16,707 bases of DNA from Leptospiraceae bacterium UBA2033 (GCA_002333425.1 DDBL01000126.1:1-16707); one strand, 5' to 3'. Positions 8,242 to 16,258 are shown, counted from the first letter of the stretch. Notes: generated from the sequence alone by a model not told the origin. Numbers and translations are program-made.

Positions 8242-9279
8242 TTAACCTTCATACAAACTTTTTAAAAGAACTTCTTCCTCAAAACTAAGTGTTTGGTTTC
8301 TTCTTGCCATTATTTTTTTTGTATCTTGAATGAAGTGGTCTAGTCTGTATTTTTCAGAGGAATCTGCCCAAGTGAAGGGAGGTATATAGCCATTTGCCCT
8401 GCTTGATGTAACGTTAGATCCTATATCTATAATCGTTCCTGTGTTTAACATCACGCCGATTGCAATTTTGGAAAAATCTCCAATGATAGAACCAAATTTA
8501 ATTGTATCAGTACTGATTTGTTTACTTTGAGTTTTTACTTTTACAATTCCATAATTATTCTTTAGATCACTTGTTGTTGCAAGTGCTCCAATATTTACCC
8601 AGCTTCCAATATGCGAATGTCCCACAAAACCTTCATGGTGTTTATTGGCAAAGTTTTCAAAAATGGAATTTTCTACTTCCCCACCAATCCGACATGCTTG
8701 ACCAATGATACTTGCTCCCCCAATTCGAGCGTTGTCAATTCTACAGTCCTCGCCAATGTACAAAGGTCCTTCTAAAAATGAGAAGGAAGTAATTTTTACA
8801 TTCTTATCTATAATAATTGGACCGGAGCTAACATCAAATACTACATTGGGGTATATGATTGAGCTTGGATGAATATAAAGATGTTTACTTTTTCCATAGA
8901 TATGAAATCTATCAGCTTTTACTTTGAACTTTTTTTGCCACTTAGCGGTTTCGTCATAGTAACCTAAGTCTTCTTCTATTTGTTTAGAGATTTGTGGGAG
9001 TAATTTCCATGACAAATAATCTGCGGGAGTAATCTCTAAGTCAACTTTTTCCTCGTTATACAATTTACATTCAGGATTTCTTTCTAGAAATGCTTTTGTA
9101 AAAAAGGAATTTGGATTTTTGTAATAGATTAATGCTCCAGGATATTGAATTCGTAACCTACGAACAGTTGAAAAAATTCCTGTGTGGATTTCAGAAAATG
9201 ATTTGAAACGAGTCAGAATTTCTAGACCATCGGGAATTTCTGACTCGTTTATTAAAATCCTGTGAATTTTATTCTTCAT
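8242..9279 (-). CDS. GlmU-like putative sugar nucleotidyltransferase/acetyltransferase
   Basis: This 345-residue protein resembles the alternative GlmU family of Bacteroidetes and spirochaetes, a proposed GlcN-1-P acetyltransferase/UDP-GlcNAc diphosphorylase. The N-terminal half (1-130) is a shortened nucleotidyltransferase-like region (FKSFSEIHTGIFSTVRRL at 25-42) without the canonical glycine-rich NTP loop of ordinary GlmU. From about 135 a left-handed beta-helix of hexapeptide repeats follows, with the conserved block NKHHEGFVGHSHIGSW (212-227), NIGALATTSDLKNNYG (229-244). The C-terminus YRLDHFIQDTKKIMARR is also typical of the family. It sits ten bases after glmS and two before the carboxylase gene. 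Position after glmM and glmS strongly supports the last step(s) to UDP-GlcNAc; whether it performs both reactions is inference. No clear Shine-Dalgarno precedes the ATG, so coupling is likely. Confidence 0.85.
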   Translation of the reverse strand: MKNKIHRILINESEIPDGLEILTRFKSFSEIHTGIFSTVRRLRIQYPGALIYYKNPNSFFTKAFLERNPECKLYNEEKVDLEITPADYLSWKLLPQISKQIEEDLGYYDETAKWQKKFKVKADRFHIYGKSKHLYIHPSSIIYPNVVFDVSSGPIIIDKNVKITSFSFLEGPLYIGEDCRIDNARIGGASIIGQACRIGGEVENSIFENFANKHHEGFVGHSHIGSWVNIGALATTSDLKNNYGIVKVKTQSKQISTDTIKFGSIIGDFSKIAIGVMLNTGTIIDIGSNVTSSRANGYIPPFTWADSSEKYRLDHFIQDTKKIMARRNQTLSFEEEVLLKSLYEG

Positions 9280-9289
9280 GAGGCTAATT

Positions 9290-11122
9290 TTATTCTACCG
9301 TTACAGATTTAGCTAAGTTTCTAGGTTGGTCTGGCGTACAACCTCTTGCAATTGCCACATAATAAGATAAAAGTTGAAGTGGAATTACGTTTAGAATTGG
9401 GCTTAAAAACTCATGACAAACAGGTACTTCAAAACAATAGTCTGAAAGAGATTTTGCTTCCACATCGCCTTCTGTAACTATGCTTATAATTTTTCCATTT
9501 CTCGCTTTTATTTCTTGGATATTGGAAATCATTTTTGGATAGATTTCTGATTTATTTGCGATACAAACAACCGGAACTTCTTTTGTGATAAGTGCAATAG
9601 GTCCGTGTTTAAATTCGCCACCTGCATAACCTGAAGCATGTATATAAGAAATTTCTTTCAGTTTAAGTGCGCCTTCTAGTGCGATGGGGTGGTTGTAAGT
9701 TCTTCCTAGGAACACAAAGTCTTTTGTGTTTACAAAATCAGAAGCCCATTTTTCTATTTCGGATGCTCTGTTTAATATAGCATCAATTTTGGTTGGGAGT
9801 TGTTTGATTTCATCTATCAGTTCTTTTCTAAGTTCATCTGACATCATCCATTTGATAGAGGAAAAATACATCGCAAAAAGAAGTAAATGTAATACTTGCG
9901 CAGTAAACGCTTTTGTACTAGCAACTCCAATTTCCATTCCTGCGCATGTGTCTATAAATGCGTCAGACTCCCGAGCGATAGTTGAGTTAACGTTATTAAC
10001 CATGGAAAGAACTTTTAGAAATTTTGCCTTGGCTTCATGAATACTTGCAAGAGTGTCTGCTGTTTCTCCTGATTGAGAAATTGCTATAATTAAAGTATCA
10101 CCTTCCACAACAGGATTACGGTATCTAAATTCAGAGGACATTTCTGTGTCTGTTTGGATTTTTGTGAATTGTTCTAAGTAGTGTTTTCCAATCATTCCTG
10201 AATGAAGACTAGTCCCTGCTGCTTGGATTACGATTCTATTTACTTTAGAAAGTATTTCTTTACTAAGTCCCATTTCAGAAAAATCTAACTCACCATTTTC
10301 TTTGATTCTTCTTTCAATTACTTTTCTAAAAATACTTGCTTGTTCGTAAATTTCTTTGAGCATGTAATGAGGAAAACCGTTCTTATCCACATCTTCCCAT
10401 TTTGCTTCTTGTTTTTTCATTTCTGGAACAACTTCATTTCCATCAAAATCAAATAAAACTAATTCATTTTTAGAGAAATATCCCCATTGTTTTGGTTTGA
10501 TGTAACATACTTCAGTGGAATTTCTTACTAAAGCAGAAAGATCAGAAGCTAAAAAATATTCATTTTTACCTTTACCAATTAATAGCGGTGCTCCATCTTG
10601 AGCAAAAAAAACTTTCTCAGGTTCACTTTCAAAAACAGCGGCTATCGCCCATTTGCCTTGAATCGTTTTAAATACACTTAGGAGAGAATCTTTTACTGTT
10701 TTTTTAGAGTTTATTTCCATCGAGAGTAAATGAGAAATAACCTCAGTGTCTGTACTGCTTTGAAATATATAACCAAGTGATTGTAACTTGAGTTTTAGTT
10801 GCATATAGTTTTCAATGATTCCATTGTGAACTATTGCTATGGTTTGTTTTTCATTTGTATGAGGATGAGCATTGATTTGTGTTGGTTCACCATGAGTTGC
10901 CCATCTTGTGTGACCTACTCCAACGTTTCCTCTTACTGGCTTTTCTCTTAGAAGAGCTTCGAGGGCTTTTATCTTTCCTTTTTCTTTTCTGATTTCGATT
11001 TCATCATTATCAATGACTGCTATGCCCGCAGAGTCATATCCTCTGTATTCGAGACATGCTAAACCAACCATAAGAACGGATTCGACACTTTTATTTCCTG
11101 CATAACCTACAATTCCACACAT
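9290..11122 (-). CDS. glmS: glutamine-fructose-6-phosphate aminotransferase (isomerising)
   Basis: GlmS makes glucosamine-6-phosphate from fructose-6-phosphate and glutamine, the committed step to UDP-GlcNAc, in the cytoplasm. At 610 residues it is full length. The N-terminal class II glutaminase starts MCGIVGY, giving the catalytic Cys once Met is removed; RGYDSAG (27-33), HTRWATHG (71-78) and HNGIIEN (99-105) complete the site. Two SIS sugar-isomerase domains follow: AAGTSLHSG (301-309), SQSGETADT (349-357), STKAFTAQ (402-409), and LKLKEISYIH with FKHGPIALI in the second. It ends KSVTVE as the family does. It starts four bases after glmM stops, leaving no room for a glmS ribozyme, so regulation must act at the operon promoter or elsewhere. 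Confidence 0.98.
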   Translation of the reverse strand: MCGIVGYAGNKSVESVLMVGLACLEYRGYDSAGIAVIDNDEIEIRKEKGKIKALEALLREKPVRGNVGVGHTRWATHGEPTQINAHPHTNEKQTIAIVHNGIIENYMQLKLKLQSLGYIFQSSTDTEVISHLLSMEINSKKTVKDSLLSVFKTIQGKWAIAAVFESEPEKVFFAQDGAPLLIGKGKNEYFLASDLSALVRNSTEVCYIKPKQWGYFSKNELVLFDFDGNEVVPEMKKQEAKWEDVDKNGFPHYMLKEIYEQASIFRKVIERRIKENGELDFSEMGLSKEILSKVNRIVIQAAGTSLHSGMIGKHYLEQFTKIQTDTEMSSEFRYRNPVVEGDTLIIAISQSGETADTLASIHEAKAKFLKVLSMVNNVNSTIARESDAFIDTCAGMEIGVASTKAFTAQVLHLLLFAMYFSSIKWMMSDELRKELIDEIKQLPTKIDAILNRASEIEKWASDFVNTKDFVFLGRTYNHPIALEGALKLKEISYIHASGYAGGEFKHGPIALITKEVPVVCIANKSEIYPKMISNIQEIKARNGKIISIVTEGDVEAKSLSDYCFEVPVCHEFLSPILNVIPLQLLSYYVAIARGCTPDQPRNLAKSVTVE

Positions 11123-11126
11123 ATTG

Positions 11127-12503
11127 TTAACTCTCTATTTTTTCTTTAGTTTTTTTAAGAAGCATTTGCAAATCATTTTCATTTTTAGCCTCTGCTATAA
11201 TTCGAATAATTGGCTCCGTATTAGAAGCTCTGACATGTATCCAAGAGGATTCAAAATCAAATCTAATTCCATCTTTTTCGCTCATTGTGCTATCTTTATA
11301 AATGTCTTTTAACTTATTAAAAATTTTGGAAATATTTTGACCTTGTATAGCAATACTTTCCTTTTTCATAAATAGCTTTGGCATGAGATCTAATTGTTTA
11401 TCTATATTTGTTTTATTCAAGGAAAGAAAATTTAAAATATGTCCTATGCCTGCAAGGGAATCACGTCCGAACGAACTAATCGTTGGATCAATCACACCGC
11501 CATTACCCTCTCCACCAAAAAATGCTTTTTTCTCAATCATTTCCTGAACTACATTAGCCTCACCTACTTTTGCTAGATGAACTGTTTTGCCGTATGGAGC
11601 AACAATTTCTTTTGTAATAAAACTAGTAGACAAGTTAATCACAATATTTTTTGACTTTGAGTCTAATACAGAGTATACGCTAAGAGGTAAAGTATACTCT
11701 TCTGAAATGACTCCTCGTTTAGAGGTTAATACAATTAGTCTGTCCGCGTCTGGATCTAATGCAAATCCAATATCTGCATCTGTTTTTTTCATTAGTTTAG
11801 CTGTTTTAGCTAATGCAGATGGTGTTGGTTCGGGAGGACGAGGGAAGGTTCCGTCAGGAGTGCAGTATTGTCTATACACTTTACAACCTAATTTTTCTAA
11901 GAAGGTGGGAACGATAAAACTACCACCACCATTTACTGCATCTACGAATACTTTGAATTTTTTCTTTTTGATTTTTGAAACTTCTATTTGTTTAAAGACT
12001 GATTCAAAATGTAAATTTGTATATTCGGAGGATACGTCTTGTTTGGTTGAGTTGGGTGAAAATTTGGGTAAAGGCAGATTATCCTCTACTATGAATTCTT
12101 TTAATTTGTTTATCTGTGCCGCATCAAAGAAAAAACCATTTTTGCCTACAAACTTAAATGCATTCCATTCAAGTGGGTTATGAGATGCGCTGATCATAAT
12201 TCCACCATCACTTTTGGTTTCATTGACTATTGACTTTAAGGTTGGAGTAGGGACAATTCCAATTATTTTAACGTTTATGCCAATAGATAGTAATACGCCT
12301 GACACAATATTTTCAATAAACTCTCCGCTTGGTCTAGAATCTCTGCCGATTACTATCGTTTTTGGATTTAGAACTTTTGCGTAAGCTAACGTAAATTGGA
12401 TTAAACTTTGTAAGTTAAGACCGGTGGGGATAATTCCTCTAATCCCCGAAACGGAGATCATTAAGGAATTGGAGTTTGGGATAGTTGACTCTTTGTAGTT
12501 CAT
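11127..12503 (-). CDS. glmM: phosphoglucosamine mutase (phosphohexomutase family)
   Basis: This 458-residue alpha-D-phosphohexomutase probably converts glucosamine-6-P to glucosamine-1-P. Visible sites: SGIRGIIP (19-26), the phosphoserine loop MISASHNPLEWNAFKF with Ser107, the metal-binding loop DPDADR (250-255), the sugar-specificity loop GEGNGG (331-336), and the phosphate-binding loop RASNTEPIIR (425-434). Family members also include phosphomannomutases, and the SGIRG start resembles the archaeal/spirochaete PMM-GlmM branch more than enterobacterial GlmM. The call rests on its position as first gene before glmS and the GlmU-like gene. No Shine-Dalgarno lies upstream; instead an all-A/T palindrome abuts the ATG. 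A tRNA-Val gene ends 33 bases upstream on the same strand and may share a promoter. Confidence 0.88.
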   Translation of the reverse strand: MNYKESTIPNSNSLMISVSGIRGIIPTGLNLQSLIQFTLAYAKVLNPKTIVIGRDSRPSGEFIENIVSGVLLSIGINVKIIGIVPTPTLKSIVNETKSDGGIMISASHNPLEWNAFKFVGKNGFFFDAAQINKLKEFIVEDNLPLPKFSPNSTKQDVSSEYTNLHFESVFKQIEVSKIKKKKFKVFVDAVNGGGSFIVPTFLEKLGCKVYRQYCTPDGTFPRPPEPTPSALAKTAKLMKKTDADIGFALDPDADRLIVLTSKRGVISEEYTLPLSVYSVLDSKSKNIVINLSTSFITKEIVAPYGKTVHLAKVGEANVVQEMIEKKAFFGGEGNGGVIDPTISSFGRDSLAGIGHILNFLSLNKTNIDKQLDLMPKLFMKKESIAIQGQNISKIFNKLKDIYKDSTMSEKDGIRFDFESSWIHVRASNTEPIIRIIAEAKNENDLQMLLKKTKEKIES

Positions 12504-12526
12504 ATTAAATTTTATTAAAATTTAAT
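12504..12526 (-). promoter_or_regulatory. A/T palindrome abutting the glmM start
   Basis: ATTAAATTTT (12504-12513) and AAAATTTAAT (12517-12526) are perfect inverted repeats with a three-base loop, ending directly against the glmM ATG (12503-12501). In mRNA it could form a weak hairpin where a ribosome site should be; in DNA it could be an operator. There is no GC in the stem and no U-tract beyond it, so a terminator for the upstream tRNA is less likely. The pairing is plain; function is inference. Confidence 0.45.
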
Positions 12527-12536
12527 AAATAGAACA

Positions 12537-12609
12537 TGGGCGATGACAGGATTGAACTGCCGACCCGCTGCTTGTAAGGCAGCTGCTCTCCCAGCTGAGC
12601 TAATCGCCC
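12537..12609 (-). tRNA. tRNA-Val (anticodon TAC)
   Basis: The minus strand folds as a 73-base tRNA. The acceptor stem is GGGCGAT with ATCGCCC, the D stem GCTC/GAGC, the anticodon stem GCTGC/GCAGC around loop CTTACAA (anticodon TAC, reading GTA and probably other GUN codons), the variable loop GGGTC, and the T arm GGCAG-TTCAATC-CTGTC with one G-T pair. The discriminator is A (12537). CCA is not encoded and must be added enzymatically. It lies upstream of glmM on the same strand. Confidence 0.97.
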
Positions 12610-12737
12610 TGAGATACATTCCAGAAAAAATAAATGTAAGATTTTGTCTAGCGAAATTAGAAAAAACTTAGAGATATTTTTAATTTTATGAAATTCGCAG
12701 ACGGGGTACCATGAATCTAAATATTATTTTTTAGTGC

Positions 12738-13004
12738 TTAGCTCTTAATAGATGCGATCTTAACAGAAATTCTGCTTTTGCCTCTATCGGCAGCTTTTTT
12801 GTGGATGATTTTAGCTTTTGCTGCTTTATCTAATAAGGAAGCGTATTCGTTGTAGAACTTTACTGCATCTTCTTTCTTGCCTGCTTTTACTGATTTGAGA
12901 ATGTTTTTTGCAAAAGTTCTAATGGATGACTTCTTTTTTGCATTTCTATCTCTTCTTTTTTCTGATCTTCTGATGTCTTTTTTAGATGACTTTAAATTTG
13001 CCAA
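12738..13004 (-). CDS. rpsT: 30S ribosomal protein S20
   Basis: This 88-residue, strongly basic protein starts MANLKSSKKDIRRSEKRR, the hallmark of bacterial S20, and ends with the conserved helical tail region (IHKKAADRGKSRI, VKIASIKS). S20 binds 16S rRNA early in 30S assembly. Length is normal. The start is TTG (13004-13002): the family's MAN start requires it, and AAAGG (13017-13013) lies eight bases upstream. E. coli rpsT also starts with UUG, where the weak start takes part in autoregulation, so a similar control is possible here but unproven. It stands alone, divergent from the operon at 13148. Confidence 0.97.
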   Translation of the reverse strand: MANLKSSKKDIRRSEKRRDRNAKKKSSIRTFAKNILKSVKAGKKEDAVKFYNEYASLLDKAAKAKIIHKKAADRGKSRISVKIASIKS

Positions 13005-13135
13005 TGTAATTACCTTTAATAAAAAATTTTACCTAATTCTACTTACAATCCTGTGATTCTAGGGCTTTGAGTCAAGTTAAAATAAAAAATTCGATACTTT
13101 CGCACATATTCTCATTTTTAAACAGAGTATATAAT

Positions 13136-13143
13136 AGGGGGAA
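13136..13143 (+). promoter_or_regulatory. strong ribosome binding site fixing the 13148 start
   Basis: AGGGGGAA sits four bases before ATG 13148. It favours that start over the TTG at 13067, which would add 27 residues and has no ribosome site. Confidence 0.7.
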
Positions 13144-13147
13144 TTTT

Positions 13148-13426
13148 ATGTATCCAATTTTGATTAGTTTAGATGAGGGACTTGTTCGTATTTTGCAAAT
13201 GGAAATGTTTGACTTGAACATTCTTTTAAAAATTGCACTTGTAAAGCAATTTGAAGTAGAAAAACATTATACTCATATGGAAAATAAAAAAAATATTCGT
13301 TTATTTCTACATAGTAATTATTTTTTTATTTTAAATTCTATTTGCCGAGAGAATCATAGTTACTTAAATGAATATGCTGGCGAATTAATCACTGAGATGT
13401 TTTTAGACATAATTAAGAATGAGTAA
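13148..13426 (+). CDS. small unknown protein, first gene of glycosyltransferase operon
   Basis: I do not recognise this 92-residue protein. It starts at ATG 13148 behind a strong AGGGGGAA ribosome site (MYPILISLDEGLVRILQ). It looks mostly alpha-helical: an amphipathic helix about 8-35, a basic middle (HTHMENKKNIR-like region about 39-48), and a C-terminal helix (ELITEMFLDIIKNE). There is no signal peptide and no obvious transmembrane segment, although residues 49-58 are aromatic and hydrophobic. Its last eight bases overlap the start of the next gene (ATGAGTAA shared), implying translational coupling and joint function with the downstream genes. It is divergent from rpsT with about 140 bases between them, which should hold both promoters. 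Confidence 0.7.
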   Translation: MYPILISLDEGLVRILQMEMFDLNILLKIALVKQFEVEKHYTHMENKKNIRLFLHSNYFFILNSICRENHSYLNEYAGELITEMFLDIIKNE

Positions 13427-14405
13427 AGATAACGAATATATACCAATTGAATCGATTAAAGAGATTCAAAACAATCTCAGAATTGATCAATTAGACAAGA
13501 GATATATAGATAAGGATGGAAATCGGTTTGTGATTCGATTTGGCAAGGAAAGTCGTAAACCCGAGATTTTTCGAGTTCAATCAAAGTCAGATTTACAAGT
13601 TGATTCAAGTCATAATAAATTGTCCACCTCCAACTTCTCAGCACCAGAGGAAGCTGACTTGTCTGATTTGTTTATGGACGAGGAGATGGACAAAAAACAT
13701 AAACAACAAATTAGAGACTCTGACAAGGCAGAAATAAATAGTATGTTCCCTTCCGATGACGACGATTTATTAGGTGATATTGATCTAAACATTGAGACAA
13801 GTTCGACTTCTAGCTCTAAGAAATTTGATAATTCTTTAGTAAATCCACTTTCAATTTTAGATGAAAAAAGATATGTATTTGATTTACTCAAATGTATTGA
13901 TAAGGATAAAGATAGAATTCTCTCCACACTCGCGAATGTAAAAAATTCTCGTATTTTTGAGCTTACCGGTGACCCTTCAGAAAATAAAAATATAGTTTCC
14001 AATTTTACTCGTGAGTTTGAATCAGAAATTTTTCATATATTGGAAAATTTACACAATCGTTTTAAAGAGATTACTTCTTTTCCAAAGTCCATAAATCATT
14101 ACTCAATGAATTATTCTTATGTTCAAAAAGATTTTTTGGCAACATTAGAAAATGATAAGTTGAGACTCGATTATGTTTTACGTTGGGAAATACAAGAACC
14201 AAGTTTACTTTTAGTAAAAAAGTTTGCCAAAATGGTCATAGATCTATTAGGTGTTCTAAACAAGAAAGAAGAAGACCAGATCAAAACTTTAAGTTTTCAA
14301 AATCAAACTCTTTTTAGAGATTCTAAATCTGCCGCACTTTATTGCTTAAATGATTTGGATTTTTTGAAACGAAGTATTGAAAATTGGATTAGGTCGAACG
14401 TATAA
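13419..14405 (+). CDS. unknown cytoplasmic protein with acidic linker
   Basis: This 328-residue protein belongs to no family I recognise. Three parts are visible. Residues 1-60 are a mixed, fairly basic N-terminus with a beta-like segment (DGNRFVIRFGKESRKPEIFRV). About 65-135 is a low-complexity, acidic and Ser-rich linker (EEADLSDLFMDEEMDKK, PSDDDDLLGDIDLNIE, TSSTSSSKK), probably disordered. About 140-328 is strongly helical, rich in Leu, Lys and Glu, and may be a helical bundle. There is no signal peptide or membrane segment. It overlaps the gene before by eight bases and precedes the next by five, so it is the second gene of a tight operon. A protein-interaction role is a guess from the acidic linker. 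Confidence 0.75.
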   Translation: MSKDNEYIPIESIKEIQNNLRIDQLDKRYIDKDGNRFVIRFGKESRKPEIFRVQSKSDLQVDSSHNKLSTSNFSAPEEADLSDLFMDEEMDKKHKQQIRDSDKAEINSMFPSDDDDLLGDIDLNIETSSTSSSKKFDNSLVNPLSILDEKRYVFDLLKCIDKDKDRILSTLANVKNSRIFELTGDPSENKNIVSNFTREFESEIFHILENLHNRFKEITSFPKSINHYSMNYSYVQKDFLATLENDKLRLDYVLRWEIQEPSLLLVKKFAKMVIDLLGVLNKKEEDQIKTLSFQNQTLFRDSKSAALYCLNDLDFLKRSIENWIRSNV

Positions 14406-14410
14406 ATATT

Positions 14411-15208
14411 ATGGCAGAGTTATCAAACAAAGAAATAGAAGCCCTTTTGTTAAAAGTCCGAAATGAATACAGGACTTATGCACAAGAGAATCCTAACATT
14501 TTTAAACTGAGTCCCTTTGAAGAACGTTATACGCAAGTTCTTCGATCCCGTGGTAGTTTAGAGCTTTTTTTTAAGGATGAGTTGATTTTTTTAGAGCAGC
14601 TAAAGGCAAAACACAAAGAAATTAAAGCTAGAAAAGAAGCAAGCCAAGGAAACACAATTAACAAAATTGTAGAAGAAAATGAAACTAGAATTTTAAAATA
14701 CAATAAAATTGATTTTCATCCAATGGCTAAAAATGAGTTGAAGTATTTCTATGGAGCTATAGCCAAATTTGTAGAGACGGATCTACAATTATTATATCAA
14801 ATTTTTAGAGGCACAGCTGAGATTAATAGTATCCATGATGCCATCATTCAGCTAGAAAGAATTGGTCTGAGTCGTATGGGGCAACACCCTTTTCGAATCA
14901 CAGAGCATATGAAAATTCTTTCAAGCCCTTCTTTGAATCAAGGCAAGATCGAACAAGATAACCAAGCAATCATGAAAGAAGGATGTCTTGCATTAAAACA
15001 TATTTCTTTCTACCTAGAAGACGCAGCAAAGAACAAAAAAATCAATATGAAATTAGTTTTTAAATTTAACGAAAAAGATTACCCAGAATTATTTAAAAAA
15101 TACAACGGGATAGCCTTTGATACGGGAGCAGAAATGATTATCGAAAATTGTTCAAACATCATCGTTGATTTTAGAATGGATAGTATTGTGGGACTAAAGG
15201 CAAAATGA
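14411..15208 (+). CDS. unknown helical protein, third gene of glycosyltransferase operon
   Basis: This 265-residue protein is not recognised. Residues 1-110 are highly charged and helical, with a coiled-coil-like stretch (FLEQLKAKHKEIKARKEA and following) and many Lys/Glu. The middle (about 110-190) contains further helices (YFYGAIAKFVETDLQLLYQI). The C-terminal part (about 205-265) has a beta pattern: KLVFKFNEKDYPELF, MIIENCSNIIVDFRMD, IVGLKAK. No signal peptide or membrane segment is visible. The start codon is five bases after the previous stop, without a clear Shine-Dalgarno. Its last four bases (ATGA) overlap the glycosyltransferase start, so the two are translationally coupled and likely work in one process. 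Confidence 0.75.
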   Translation: MAELSNKEIEALLLKVRNEYRTYAQENPNIFKLSPFEERYTQVLRSRGSLELFFKDELIFLEQLKAKHKEIKARKEASQGNTINKIVEENETRILKYNKIDFHPMAKNELKYFYGAIAKFVETDLQLLYQIFRGTAEINSIHDAIIQLERIGLSRMGQHPFRITEHMKILSSPSLNQGKIEQDNQAIMKEGCLALKHISFYLEDAAKNKKINMKLVFKFNEKDYPELFKKYNGIAFDTGAEMIIENCSNIIVDFRMDSIVGLKAK

Positions 15209-15894
15209 AATTATCCATTGTTATTCCATGTTATAATGAAAAGAATACCATCCAAAATATTTTGGAAGTAGTTAGAAAAGTTCCTATTGAAGATAAGGAA
15301 ATTATTGTTGTAGATGATTGTTCTAAAGATGGAACACGCAATCTATTACAAAATGAATTAAAACATCTTGTTGATCGTTTGATTTTACACGAAGTCAATC
15401 AAGGCAAAGGAGCAGCTCTACGAACTGGATTTCAAGCGGCTAAGGGTGATATTGTGATCGTCCAAGATGCTGACTTAGAATATGATCCGTTTGAAATTCC
15501 AACGGTGATAGATCCAATTGCTAAAGGGAAAGCTGATGTTGTATTTGGTTCTCGTTTTTTAGGAGCCGGACCACATCGTGTTGTGTATTATTGGCATCGG
15601 TTGGGTAACATGGTATTAACCACACTTTCCAATATGTTCACCAATATCAACTTGACTGACATGGAAACATGTTACAAAGCATTTAGAAGAGAAATTATCC
15701 AATCCATTAAAATCGAAGAAAATCGTTTTGGATTTGAACCTGAAATAACAGCAAAACTTACCAAAATAAAAGAAATTCGAATTTACGAAGTAGGAATCTC
15801 TTACTACGGTCGCACCTACGCAGAAGGCAAAAAAATTGGCTGGAAAGACGGAGTCCGAGCAATTTGGTGTATTTTGAAGTATAACTTGTTTTGA
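15205..15894 (+). CDS. family 2 glycosyltransferase, polyprenyl-phosphate mannosyl/glucosyltransferase type
   Basis: A GT-A, family 2 glycosyltransferase of 229 residues, the length of soluble DPM1-like enzymes. Motifs run in order: SIVIPCYNEKNTI (4-16), IIVVDDCSKDGT (33-44), NQGKGAALRTGF (65-76), the metal-binding QDADLEYDP (87-95), VFGSRF (112-117), the ETCYKAFRR region, and the C-terminal YYGRTYAEGKKIGWKDG typical of dolichyl/undecaprenyl-phosphate sugar synthases. No transmembrane helices follow, so it is probably a cytoplasmic or membrane-peripheral enzyme loading a sugar from a nucleotide donor onto a polyprenyl phosphate. Donor and acceptor cannot be told from sequence alone. It is the last gene of the operon with three unknown proteins; its start overlaps the previous stop by ATGA. 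Confidence 0.9.
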   Translation: MKLSIVIPCYNEKNTIQNILEVVRKVPIEDKEIIVVDDCSKDGTRNLLQNELKHLVDRLILHEVNQGKGAALRTGFQAAKGDIVIVQDADLEYDPFEIPTVIDPIAKGKADVVFGSRFLGAGPHRVVYYWHRLGNMVLTTLSNMFTNINLTDMETCYKAFRREIIQSIKIEENRFGFEPEITAKLTKIKEIRIYEVGISYYGRTYAEGKKIGWKDGVRAIWCILKYNLF

Positions 15895-16136
15895 TGGAGT
15901 TTTTGGTCTTTAATTCAAAAAAGTAAACACTCTCAAACTTTTCTCTGACTCCTGTTTCATAGCAATGATAGAATTTTGTATACCTTTCGTTAGGCATTGG
16001 TCAATTGGATAGAAATTAAAATGTCAACTGAAGCAAAATATATAATGTACAATTCTTTTCATCTTACTCATACATCTTAAACGAGTGATGTAGAATTTCG
16101 GAAATCTTTAATAGTTTGTATTCCATTTCATTTGAA

Positions 16137-16145
16137 TTAGCTAAT
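16137..16145. repeat. target-site duplication, left copy
   Basis: TTAGCTAAT lies directly before the element and recurs at 16318-16326 directly after it. The match can be extended to 13 bases (TTAGCTAATTGTG) because the element's left end happens to begin TGTG. Nine bases is favoured by the symmetry of the terminal repeats. Confidence 0.8.
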
Positions 16146-16199
16146 TGTGAATTCGATGTAAGAATTCTGAACAATGCTAAAGAGCAATTCAAATTGTCA

Positions 16200-16222
16200 T
16201 TCCCAAAATTTTCTGTTGGGAA
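16200..16222. repeat. hairpin 2 of repeat copy 2
   Basis: A seven-base-pair stem, TTCCCAA with TTGGGAA, encloses a nine-base loop (16207-16215). It corresponds to 5281-5303 in the other copy. Confidence 0.85.
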
Positions 16223-16258
16223 TCTGTAGTTCTAAGTAGAATTTTATCATACTTGAGA

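Noticed and set aside
11123..11126. Possible glmS ribozyme upstream of glmS
   Set aside because: Only four bases separate glmM and glmS, so there is no space for the ribozyme, and no matching core was seen upstream of glmM.
11587..12183. A 198-codon open frame on the plus strand
   Set aside because: It is antisense to glmM, whose motifs are unmistakable, has no ribosome site, and its predicted protein looks like a low-complexity mirror of the real gene.
13130..13135. A perfect TATAAT just before the gene at 13148
   Set aside because: It would place the transcription start at about 13142, downstream of most of the AGGGGGAA ribosome site, and no -35-like sequence lies at the right distance. 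Probably chance in A/T-rich DNA.
15977..16004. TTGACC, 16 bases, TATACA on the minus strand, a promoter-like pair
   Set aside because: It points into the antisense of the glycosyltransferase gene with no gene to drive. Such pairs are common by chance at this base composition, though an antisense RNA cannot be excluded.
15895..16063. Stretch between the glycosyltransferase and the broken nuclease gene
   Set aside because: No convincing gene, RNA or terminator was found on either strand; the only open frame (minus, to 15997) is antisense to the glycosyltransferase.
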